NCBI GenBank assembly: GCA_020025825.1
Contig: JAHHRL010000006.1
Location: 11,362-75,361, forward strand
DNA from: Faecalibacterium sp.
GTDB lineage: Bacteria > Bacillota > Clostridia > Oscillospirales > Ruminococcaceae
DNA: 64,000 bases
Direction of reading: 5' to 3'
Shown here: positions 25,649 to 33,354 of the stretch, in pieces
Layout: each line of letters starts with the position of its first letter
Numbering within the stretch: position 1 is the first letter of the stretch
Position numbers and translations under genes: made by a program
The notes under the pieces: generated by a model
What the model was told of the DNA's origin: nothing
The model's database searches: none
Seen by the model: only the letters and a program-made list of their open reading frames with translations

Positions 25649-27001
25649 TTATCCTTTCACGCCAGAAGACATAATGCTGGCTTTCAATTGCTTAGAGAAA
25701 ATCAGGGCAACAATGATAACCGGCAAAACGGTAACCAGAGAAATACCCATCAATGCATTTTGCTTGGTACTTACGTTGTTGGAAATGTTATACAATGCAA
25801 CGTTCAAAGTCCACAGGTCCTGACGCTCGGTCACCATCCATGCCCAGAAGAAGTCGTTCCAGTTACCCAGGAAGGTTTGCAGAGCAATCATAGAGATAAT
25901 GGGCTTGGACAACGGCATGCAAATGCGGGTGTACAGGAAGAAGTTGGAGGCACCGTCCAAACGGGCTGCTTCAAAATAAGAACCGGGAATGCGGTCAAAG
26001 AAGCCCTTGAACAGATATACATAGAAGCCGTACGGATACAGGAACGGCAGCAGCAATGCAGCGTAGTTGTTGTAAGCGCCCATTTCACGATACATAATCA
26101 ACTGCGGCAGCATGATGCTGACGAACGGAATCATCATAGCGCCTAAGAAGAACAGCAGTGCAAAGCGAGCTGCACGAGGGTTCATCAAACGGCTGATAAC
26201 GAAACCGCAGATAGAGCAAAGCAAAACCTGCGAAATCATAGCAAAGCCGATAACCAGAATTGTGTTGCCGACAAAAGCCATAAAGCCGTAACGTGCAATG
26301 GTGGGGTTGCTGCTGTACATGTACTGGGGCAGTTTCATGTAGTGGACAAAGCTTTCCAGCAGCAGCATATTGTTCTTGGTGGTTTTGCAGGCGGTCAGCT
26401 CACCGGTCAGGGGGAATTTTTTAGCAAACACGGTATCCAGCTTTTCCATCGTCTCGGTTTGCAGAATTTCCGGTGCAGTGTGGCTGGTAAGGCCCTCTAC
26501 GTTAAAGTCGTAGCCAATGATGTTAGATACACGCTGTGCACGGTCTTTGTAAAGCAGGGTCTGCGGCTTCAGGACAGTGCCTTCGTAAATGCCGTAGTCT
26601 TTCTCCATTTGCAGTTCAATCTGGTGCACACGAGAGTAGAAAATCGTTTTGCCGTTTTGTACACCGTAGAACTTGATTTCAAAAATAGATTCACGATCCA
26701 GTTTGGTGTAAATGCCAAACATAGCGCTAACCATGTCGTTTTGCAAGGCAGTTTCCAGCTCGCTTTCGCTGCCCTTAAAGTTCGAGTAATCTACGGTCAT
26801 GCTCAGGGAGTGTGCAGGGTCCGGCAAAAGCTTGGGCGGAACATCATAAATTTTGATGTTATCCTTCATAGCATTGCTGATGGTTAGTACAAAAGGGAAC
26901 AGAATCAGCAACATGGAAACAACCGTAATGATAACAGATGCGATTTTAAGGGAAAGGTCACCACGAGAAAGGCGAACCTTTTGAGATTTTTCTTTTTTCA
27001 T
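25649..27001 (-). CDS. Sugar ABC transporter permease with large external insert
   Basis: 450 residues, MalG-like. TM1 is near 18-40 (VITVVSMLLILFPFVLTI). The family usually has about 280 residues; here some 165 extra residues (about 60-230, including YDFNVEGLTSHTAPEI) stand between TM1 and TM2 and must face outside. The coupling helix is EAARLDGASNFFLYTRICMP (about 340-360), the expected EAA motif. The C-terminus SSGVKG is typical. The external domain may touch the binding protein encoded at 28164. Start ATG 27001 lies six bases after the stop of the partner permease. Confidence 0.85.
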   Translation of the reverse strand: MKKEKSQKVRLSRGDLSLKIASVIITVVSMLLILFPFVLTISNAMKDNIKIYDVPPKLLPDPAHSLSMTVDYSNFKGSESELETALQNDMVSAMFGIYTKLDRESIFEIKFYGVQNGKTIFYSRVHQIELQMEKDYGIYEGTVLKPQTLLYKDRAQRVSNIIGYDFNVEGLTSHTAPEILQTETMEKLDTVFAKKFPLTGELTACKTTKNNMLLLESFVHYMKLPQYMYSSNPTIARYGFMAFVGNTILVIGFAMISQVLLCSICGFVISRLMNPRAARFALLFFLGAMMIPFVSIMLPQLIMYREMGAYNNYAALLLPFLYPYGFYVYLFKGFFDRIPGSYFEAARLDGASNFFLYTRICMPLSKPIISMIALQTFLGNWNDFFWAWMVTERQDLWTLNVALYNISNNVSTKQNALMGISLVTVLPVIIVALIFSKQLKASIMSSGVKG

Positions 27002-27006
27002 GATGC

Positions 27007-27891
27007 TTACTCCCTTTCTGCGTTTTCAAAATGCATTTGCACAGCTGTCATTACCAGGACAACCAACATCAAAATAACAGATGCGGCAGAACCACGACCG
27101 TAGTTGTAATCACGGTTGAATGCATTATAAATGTAAATACCCTGTGTAGTAGAAGCACCGCTGGGGCCGCCTGCTGCAAACATATACGGAGCATCCAGCA
27201 TTTGCATAGCCGTAGAAACGGACATAATCAACTGGATAAAAATGACAAAGCGAATGTTGGGCAGTGTGATGTACCACAAACGCTTCCAACCGGTGCAGCC
27301 GTCCAGTGAGGCAGATTCCATAATGTCGGGGGAGATGCCCTGAATTGCAGACAAGTACAGCAAAACAGCAATGCCGCCGCCGATAACACCGGGGAAGACA
27401 ATACAGAACTTAACAAGTTCGGGGTCGCTTAACCAAGCTTGCGGCTCACCGCCAAACAGCTTGACAATCTGGTTAGCCACGCCGTAATCGGGGTGCCATA
27501 CCCAGCGCCAAATGATAACGTTGATGGTGGTAGGAATCAGGGTAGGCAGCAAGTACATGGTAGAAATAGCATTCTTGCGCTTCAGCTCGTTCAGGGTCAA
27601 AGCCTGAATGATAGGAATAAAGAATGTCATTGCCAACTGCAAAAACAGGAAAATAAAGCTGTTTTTCCAAGCCTGCCAGTAGTACTCAGTTTGGAACATG
27701 GTTATGTAGTTTTCAAAACCTACAAACTCACCGGGCTGTTGGATAGGGTCGTAATTAAAAAAGGAAATATAAACGGCTTTCAGAATGGGATAATACTTAA
27801 GCCACAAGGTGAAAATCATGGGAATCAGAAGAATGAGCCAAGGCGTTATCTTCTGACGCAAAAAATAGCCGTGACCAAGCTTGTTTTTCAT
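27007..27891 (-). CDS. Sugar ABC transporter permease
   Basis: 294 residues, MalF/UgpA-like. Start taken at ATG 27891 (MKNKLGHGYFL) with AAAAGGAG eleven bases upstream; a GTG at 27903 touches that ribosome site. Six membrane segments, with TPWLILLIPMIFTLWLKYYP as TM1 and a coupling helix IMESASLDGCTGWKRLWYI. First gene of the minus-strand operon (permease, permease, GH110-like, GH123-like, Gfo/Idh). No ATPase gene lies nearby, so it probably uses a shared MsmK-type ATPase encoded elsewhere. Confidence 0.88.
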   Translation of the reverse strand: MKNKLGHGYFLRQKITPWLILLIPMIFTLWLKYYPILKAVYISFFNYDPIQQPGEFVGFENYITMFQTEYYWQAWKNSFIFLFLQLAMTFFIPIIQALTLNELKRKNAISTMYLLPTLIPTTINVIIWRWVWHPDYGVANQIVKLFGGEPQAWLSDPELVKFCIVFPGVIGGGIAVLLYLSAIQGISPDIMESASLDGCTGWKRLWYITLPNIRFVIFIQLIMSVSTAMQMLDAPYMFAAGGPSGASTTQGIYIYNAFNRDYNYGRGSAASVILMLVVLVMTAVQMHFENAERE

Positions 27892-28018
27892 TGCATATAA
27901 CACTCCTTTTCATTATTGCTTACATTGTAACAAAGGCATTGACTTAACAGAGATACACAAAATCAACATTTTGCAGCACAGATTTTTACTTTTTGCTCTG
28001 CATAGGTAAAAATGTGAA

Positions 28019-28069
28019 TTTTGTGCACAAATGGTTAAAAAAATTACCCATGAGGGAAATTTTTGTGCA
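28019..28069 (+). promoter_or_regulatory. Phased TTTTGTGCA repeats in the divergent control region
   Basis: TTTTGTGCA occurs at 28019-28027 and again at 28061-28069, 42 bases apart, which is four helix turns. The first copy sits in a perfect 12-bp palindrome TTTGTGCACAAA (28020-28031). It lies between the divergent permease operon and the binding-protein gene. Such phased direct repeats suit an AraC-family dimer, for example the regulator at 31576-33105. Confidence 0.4.
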
Positions 28070-28163
28070 TTCAAAACGGAAAAACAATTTGTTAAACTGG
28101 ATTCATCGCAGAGAGATGCAGCGAGGCGTCTACTGAAAACAAATTCTATGAGGAGGAAAACAT

Positions 28164-29528
28164 ATGAGAAAAAGTAAGCGTTTGCTGGCTTTACTGACCT
28201 GCAGTGCAATGGCAGTGTCTATGCTGGCAGGTTGTGGAGCAGGCAGCTCCACCGCAGGTAAGCCTGAGGGCGATTCTGCCGCTTCCAACAGCACCGAGGA
28301 GCATGCTCCTGTTGAACTGACCCTGTGGGTTACCAGCCGTAACCAAGACGAGTTCCAGGCACAGCGTGAGCAGGCATTCTTGGATGAGCACCCCTGGATT
28401 ACCTTGAACAAGGTTGTTAAAGAGGGCGACCCCGGCAACGAGTTCTATCAGGCAGTTGCAGCTGGTACTGCTCCTGACTGCATCAATGGTTCCTTTACCA
28501 TGATGGACAAGTACATTTCCAGCGGTATCGTTACTCCGCTGAACAAGTATCTGGATAACTGGGATGAAACCAAGAATCTGGATAAGACTTATCTGGATAT
28601 GTTTACCCGTGAGGGCAATGTTTACGGTGTGCCCAGCGAGGTTACCCCCATGCTGTTCGGCTACAACAAGGCTTTGTTTGAAGCAGCCGGCATTACCAAT
28701 CCTCCCAAAACTTGGGAAGAAGCTCTGGAAATTGCTGAAGAGCTGAACAATCCTAATAATCAGGTTGCTGGCTACGCAACTCTGGCAGCAGAGTGGACCG
28801 AGTGGTTCTTCCAGTACTACGTATGGCAGGCTGGCGGCGATTTGACCAAGCAGAATGAGGACGGCACCGTTGAGCTGACCTTTACCGATCCTGCTGTCAT
28901 CGAGGCTGCTAATTACTACCAGCAGCTGTCCGGCAAGAAGGTTCTGCCCAGCGACCGTACTTTGAAGTTCGGCGATTTGCTGGAGCAGTTCAGCAAGGGC
29001 AAGATTGCTATGATGCCTTTCGCAGTTGACTGGGTTATGGACGTTGCAAACCGTGGCATGGATCTGGACGATCTGGGCCTGTGCCTGCCTCCCGCTGGTC
29101 CTTCCGGCAAGTCCGCAACTGCTATCGCAGGTGCTTGCTGGGTTATCAATGCAAACACCACCCCCGAAAAGCAGGATGCTGCTTGGGAGTACATTAGCTT
29201 CATGCAGAGCAAGGAAGAGCGTTCTCTGTACTTTGAGAACCTGGCAAGCAAGGGCGCAATCGCTCCCATTACCATTCCCCGTACTGATATGAGCATTACC
29301 GACTTTACCGACTTCCCCGAAGAGTGGGAGCCCATCCTGTCCAGCGTTGGCGAAATCGGCCGCTTGGAGTTCTACGGCAAGGCTGACTTTGGTGCATACG
29401 TAGACCGTGCAGTCCAGAAGATTCTGGCAGATCCCAATGCAGATCCTGCAAAGGAATTTGGCGATGCACAGGCTTTGGCAGAAAAGGAAGCTCTGGCAAA
29501 GTTCAACGACGCTAACAAGAAAGCTTAA
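28164..29528 (+). CDS. Sugar-binding lipoprotein of ABC transporter
   Basis: 454 residues, SBP_bac_1 family. Signal peptide of about 23 residues ending in lipobox MLAGC. The mature start VELTLWVTSRNQDEF and the typical YNKALFEAAGITNPPKTWEE support a sugar or oligosaccharide ligand. ATG 28164 has AGGAGG upstream. It is divergent from the two permease genes and upstream of the kinase/regulator pair. Codon choice is strongly biased (GCT, GTT, CTG, AAG) compared with neighbours, a sign of high expression. A GC-rich hairpin follows the stop. Confidence 0.88.
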   Translation: MRKSKRLLALLTCSAMAVSMLAGCGAGSSTAGKPEGDSAASNSTEEHAPVELTLWVTSRNQDEFQAQREQAFLDEHPWITLNKVVKEGDPGNEFYQAVAAGTAPDCINGSFTMMDKYISSGIVTPLNKYLDNWDETKNLDKTYLDMFTREGNVYGVPSEVTPMLFGYNKALFEAAGITNPPKTWEEALEIAEELNNPNNQVAGYATLAAEWTEWFFQYYVWQAGGDLTKQNEDGTVELTFTDPAVIEAANYYQQLSGKKVLPSDRTLKFGDLLEQFSKGKIAMMPFAVDWVMDVANRGMDLDDLGLCLPPAGPSGKSATAIAGACWVINANTTPEKQDAAWEYISFMQSKEERSLYFENLASKGAIAPITIPRTDMSITDFTDFPEEWEPILSSVGEIGRLEFYGKADFGAYVDRAVQKILADPNADPAKEFGDAQALAEKEALAKFNDANKKA

Positions 29529-29543
29529 ATTATTGCCTGTATA

Positions 29544-29575
29544 ACAAAGCAGGGCACGAAAGTGCCCTGCTTTGT
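29544..29575 (+). terminator. Hairpin with GAAA loop after binding-protein gene
   Basis: ACAAAGCAGGGCAC / GTGCCCTGCTTTGT, 14 perfect pairs closed by a GAAA tetraloop. The T run is poor (GTTGTTCTCT), so it may be a leaky terminator or an mRNA-protecting structure that keeps binding-protein mRNA above kinase mRNA. Confidence 0.65.
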
Positions 29576-29576
29576 G

Positions 29577-29605
29577 TTGTTCTCTGTGGTAGATAATGGT
29601 ACAAT
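29577..29605 (+). promoter_or_regulatory. Promoter for kinase/regulator pair
   Basis: TTGTTC (29577-29582), 17 bases, TACAAT (29600-29605), about 35 bases ahead of the kinase start. It lies right after the hairpin, so the pair can be made independently of the binding protein. Confidence 0.5.
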
Positions 29606-29639
29606 AAAAAAAGAGCCGTTTAATAGATGAGGTGACGTG

Positions 29640-31583
29640 ATGAGTATAAAACATCAGCTAAAGCGGGGGATAAACTGCTTGGTTGCGCAGCTGCGCAAAG
29701 TGAATATATTTCCACGCCTTTTGTTGGTGTTTTCTACTTTATTGATTGCGTCAACAGTTTTTATCACTTTTTTTAATCAAAAAAACTATGCAGCAGAGGC
29801 TGAAACCAATGCGGTAAAATATCTTTCGATTCTTGTACAGAATGCATCGTTGGAATTAGTGCAGGAAAAAGAACAGATAGAGCTGGGGCTATTGCCTTTT
29901 ATACAAAATGAAAACGTACTGCACGCAATTAGTGAGAATAACGAGTTGTATGGGAGCGAGCAGCCTGACGATGTAAAAACGCAGGAAAAAATGCGGAAAA
30001 ATCGTTATATGATAGAGCAGACACTTCGCTCGGTGAAAAATAATGTAAACGGAGTAAAGGCTGCGCTTTTTGTAACAGAGAATGCCCAGTACCAGATGCT
30101 TGCCGAAAAGGAAGGTGCGTCTACTCCGTATATTCGCAATTTGGACGAATTTCATAAAAGCGAAATTTATCAAAAAGCAGTAGCAGCACAAGGGTATCCC
30201 TCTTGGCGAGATTCCGTGAAAGATACGTCGAATTTGATTTATGAAAATAAAATGGACGTGGTTGGTATTTTAGGCTGTGTAACGGTGTCTTGCCAAGTGT
30301 ATGAGCCTGCAACCAGAAAGCCGCTGGGCGTTCTTGTGTGCTGCGTGTATCCCCAGCACTTTACAGAGATGCTCAGTAAATATTCCAGCCAAGACGGCGG
30401 CAACACCTTTATTGTGGGCGAAAACGGTTTGGTGGAGGGCATCTCCGCCAGCCTTTCGGCACCGCCGTTTTTGCGCCAAAACAACACGTTTATACAGCGT
30501 GTGTTTTCCCAGCATCAAGGCAGCTTGCTGTTGGAATCACAAGGGCAGCAGCTGCTGGTGAACTACTGCGGCGAAAAGGGTTTTCCAATCCATATCGTAA
30601 ACCTTACCTATCGTGACTACGCATTGCAGACAGTGCGGCGTATTAGCAGGCTGAGCTTTGTGGTTTTGGGCGTAGTTATTGCAATCGGTGCATTTGGCTT
30701 CTATTTGGCGGCAGTTAGTATTTCTCGCCCTGTGAATCGCTTGATTTATGCCATGAAGCGTGTAGGTGCAGGCGACTTTTCGGCAGTATATAAGGCAACA
30801 AGCCATGATGAGATTGGACTCTTATGTGGGGAGTTCGACCTGATGGTGGCAGATATGAAAAAGCTGATTGACCAAGTGTACGTGGCAGAAATTCGAGAAA
30901 AGTCGCTGGCCTTGGGCGAAAAAACGGCACAGCTCAATGCCTTACAGATGCAAATAAGTCCGCATTTCCTATATAATACACTGGATATGATTCGTTGGCA
31001 GTGTATGTACGACAGCGGGGGCGAAAGTGCAGCTTCCGATATGATTGAAAAGTTCTGCACACTATTGCGTATGACCATTAAGGGCGACCAAAAGAAGGAA
31101 ACTGTGCAGGAAAGTCTTTTGCATGCGGAAACGTACTTGGAGGTCGTAAACTTCCGCCATACAAATAAAATCCAATTAAACACAAGGATTTCTTTTGACC
31201 CGACAGCTTACTTGTTACCGTGCCTTTCGTTGCAGCCGATACTGGAAAATGCAATACGGCATGGATTTTCCGGGGAAGAAATGGCGGACAGCAGCATTTT
31301 TATTGTTGGCAGCTTGGATGGAAACGGCAATATGCAGCTTCGTATATCTGATAATGGACATGGTATGTCCGAAGAACAACTGGAAGCACTTCGGGCAAGC
31401 ATGGAAAACAGCGAGCTGACAAAGAATAGTATCGGTTTGCAGAATGTGAATCAGCGCTGCAAATTGTGCTACGGTCAAAATTACGGCATTCAGATTGAAA
31501 GTGAGCCGGGTGTGGGAACGGAAGTTGTGCTTACTGTTCCGGCCGAACCCGCAGTACATGAGGGAGGGAAACCTATTGTATAA
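29640..31583 (+). CDS. YesM-type sensor histidine kinase
   Basis: 647 residues from ATG 29640 (GAGGTGA upstream). TM1 is near 25-45; an external sensor region of about 280 residues follows; TM2 (LSFVVLGVVIAIGAFGFYLA) is near 340-360, then a HAMP domain. The His_kinase block ISPHFLYNTLDMIRWQ holds the phospho-accepting His (about 442), and the ATPase has LQPILENAIRHGF and ISDNGHGMSEEQ. It would sense a sugar or bound binding protein outside and phosphorylate the regulator encoded directly after; the two genes overlap by eight bases. Confidence 0.9.
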   Translation: MSIKHQLKRGINCLVAQLRKVNIFPRLLLVFSTLLIASTVFITFFNQKNYAAEAETNAVKYLSILVQNASLELVQEKEQIELGLLPFIQNENVLHAISENNELYGSEQPDDVKTQEKMRKNRYMIEQTLRSVKNNVNGVKAALFVTENAQYQMLAEKEGASTPYIRNLDEFHKSEIYQKAVAAQGYPSWRDSVKDTSNLIYENKMDVVGILGCVTVSCQVYEPATRKPLGVLVCCVYPQHFTEMLSKYSSQDGGNTFIVGENGLVEGISASLSAPPFLRQNNTFIQRVFSQHQGSLLLESQGQQLLVNYCGEKGFPIHIVNLTYRDYALQTVRRISRLSFVVLGVVIAIGAFGFYLAAVSISRPVNRLIYAMKRVGAGDFSAVYKATSHDEIGLLCGEFDLMVADMKKLIDQVYVAEIREKSLALGEKTAQLNALQMQISPHFLYNTLDMIRWQCMYDSGGESAASDMIEKFCTLLRMTIKGDQKKETVQESLLHAETYLEVVNFRHTNKIQLNTRISFDPTAYLLPCLSLQPILENAIRHGFSGEEMADSSIFIVGSLDGNGNMQLRISDNGHGMSEEQLEALRASMENSELTKNSIGLQNVNQRCKLCYGQNYGIQIESEPGVGTEVVLTVPAEPAVHEGGKPIV

Positions 31584-33105
31584 GGTCTTACTGGTAGATG
31601 ACGAGGAAATGGTCACACAAGGACTAAAACGCTTTGTACCATGGGAAGAAGAAGGCTATACCGTTGCAGGTACAGCTACGAGTGTGGCACGGGCGCTTGT
31701 CTTTTTGGAAAGTGAATCCGTTGACTTAGTTATTACAGATATCCAAATGCCGGTGCAGAATGGATTGGATTTGATTCGGATTTTGAAAGAAAAATATCCG
31801 CATATAAAAGCAGTGATTCTTTCGGGATACAGCGAGTTTTCGTATGCACAGCAGGCACTGCGTTTAGGTGCGGTTGATTACCTTACAAAGCCAATCAACT
31901 TTGGCACAATGCGAAGCGTGCTGCAAAAAGTGCGGGAAACACTGGACGAAGAAAAGTGCCAAATAGGCGACGACCGAATGCGTGAAGTTTTGGTACATAC
32001 CCTGATTATGAACTTTGCCAATGGTTATCCGTATGACGAAGCACGTGCGGCAACCTGCTTGAACACAGGCTGCCCGATTACCGTTGTGCGTGTGTCATCC
32101 CGTGAAAAAGAACCCTTGCCGGAATCTCTGGTGGAGCGCTTCAAAGCACAGTTTAGTCCGTGCCAAGTAGTTTTTCAGGGCGGCGAGGAGATTCTTGCCG
32201 TATTGGAAGGCGTACAGTGCCTTGCTGAGCTGAGCAAGAAACTAACAGAATTCGTAGAACAACTGGATTATACCGTGCCGCTTTGCATGGGCGTTTCGGA
32301 GCAGCAGCCGGGCTATGCTGCGCTGCGTGTAGCAGCACTGCAGGCTGCAAAAGCAATGCGCTACCAAAATGCCCGCAGCGGAACAGGTGTTATGCTGTAC
32401 GAACAAGTGCGCAAAATGTTTGTAAGTTCCGAAGAAAATTCAGATGAAGTGATTCGTGAACTGGTAGAACTGCTGGCAGCGCCGGAAAAGCGGGAACAGT
32501 TGATTCCGGAGTTTTCCAGTGCGCTTGCATCAATGGAAACCAAGGTTGGCTTTACGATGGAAAAAGCACAGCATTTTTGCATTGAGTTTTTGGTAGAACT
32601 GGATGCGTCTGTGGAACGCCTGGCAATACCGGACTATGCACGGCATGTCCAATTAAGCGAGGTGCTGATGGAGGTTTTGGCAGCAAAGAATATGCCGGAA
32701 ATCAGCGGGGGCGTAACACGCTATTTGCAACAGTTGATTGCTAAAATACTGCAAATGGATGAAGCCAAAATGGCTGGTGAGCTGATTGACCGAATCAAAG
32801 ATTATATTCAGGAACACTATGCAGAAAACCTTACCTTGGCGGTACTTTCGGAAGTGTTTTTTGTCAGCCCGGTATATTTAAGCCGGTTGTTTAAGCGCAA
32901 AACAGGTACAAATTTTGTGGAGTATTTAACCGATTTGCGTATGGAAAAGGCAAAAAGCTTTTTGCAGGACCCAAGTTTGAAGGTGTACCATGTGGCGGAA
33001 ATGGTAGGCTACGAAAACCCACGCTATTTTGCACGTCTTTTTAAGGAAGCAACGGGGTATGTGCCGCAGGAGTACCGGACCATGCTGCAAGGTGCGAATG
33101 CCTAA
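31576..33105 (+). CDS. YesN-type AraC-family response regulator
   Basis: 509 residues. Start taken at TTG 31576 (AGGGAGG upstream), because the receiver domain begins immediately: MYKVLLVDDEE, phospho-acceptor Asp55 in VITDIQMP, then YLTKPI. An earlier ATG is buried in the kinase gene. A middle linker of about 270 residues leads to an AraC DNA-binding pair of helix-turn-helix units (FFVSPVYLSRLFKRKTGTNF and VAEMVGYENPRYFARLFKEA). Expected to activate the divergent permease/glycosidase operon and binding-protein gene. The non-ATG start overlapping the kinase gene suggests coupling. Confidence 0.9.
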   Translation: MYKVLLVDDEEMVTQGLKRFVPWEEEGYTVAGTATSVARALVFLESESVDLVITDIQMPVQNGLDLIRILKEKYPHIKAVILSGYSEFSYAQQALRLGAVDYLTKPINFGTMRSVLQKVRETLDEEKCQIGDDRMREVLVHTLIMNFANGYPYDEARAATCLNTGCPITVVRVSSREKEPLPESLVERFKAQFSPCQVVFQGGEEILAVLEGVQCLAELSKKLTEFVEQLDYTVPLCMGVSEQQPGYAALRVAALQAAKAMRYQNARSGTGVMLYEQVRKMFVSSEENSDEVIRELVELLAAPEKREQLIPEFSSALASMETKVGFTMEKAQHFCIEFLVELDASVERLAIPDYARHVQLSEVLMEVLAAKNMPEISGGVTRYLQQLIAKILQMDEAKMAGELIDRIKDYIQEHYAENLTLAVLSEVFFVSPVYLSRLFKRKTGTNFVEYLTDLRMEKAKSFLQDPSLKVYHVAEMVGYENPRYFARLFKEATGYVPQEYRTMLQGANA

Positions 33106-33208
33106 TAAATGTATCTATATGAATGATGGCGCAATTTTGTGCCGTTTGCAGTTGACCGAAAATTGCGGCTGGTGCGTACGGTTGCTGCAAGGAAAATGCG
33201 TTGCGAGG

Positions 33209-33237
33209 TTGACATTTATCGAAATTAGGGGTAAAGT
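33209..33237 (+). promoter_or_regulatory. Promoter of putP-type gene
   Basis: TTGACA (33209-33214), 17 bases, TAAAGT (33232-33237). A perfect -35 box and good spacing. The predicted start near 33245 leaves a leader of about 110 bases. Confidence 0.6.
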
Positions 33238-33244
33238 TAATATT

Positions 33245-33332
33245 CCCTTGGCAAGCAGTTTGAATGCTTGCTGAGGGGACGAACAAAAAGCAGATAGATC
33301 GACGGAGAGTAATGATGTCGGTCTATTTTTTT
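33245..33332 (+). promoter_or_regulatory. Structured leader with terminator-like hairpin before putP
   Basis: Hairpin 1 (CCCTT..CAAGCA, loop, TGCTTG..AGGGG, 33245-33278) is followed by hairpin 2 (ATAGATCGAC 33294-33303 against GTCGGTCTAT 33317-33326) with seven T bases. Hairpin 2 looks like an intrinsic terminator, yet it sits just before the putP ribosome site and after the putP promoter, as in attenuators or riboswitches. I do not recognise a known class. Confidence 0.5.
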
Positions 33333-33354
33333 GCTGCTAAGAAGGAGGAAGAGT

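Noticed and set aside
28191..29654. 487-codon open frame antisense to the sugar-binding protein
   Set aside because: Shadow caused by strong codon bias of the true gene; no start signal or domain.
33294..33332. Plain terminator for the upstream response regulator gene
   Set aside because: A promoter with TTGACA at 33209 lies between, so the hairpin is more likely part of the next gene's leader; an end-of-operon role is not excluded.
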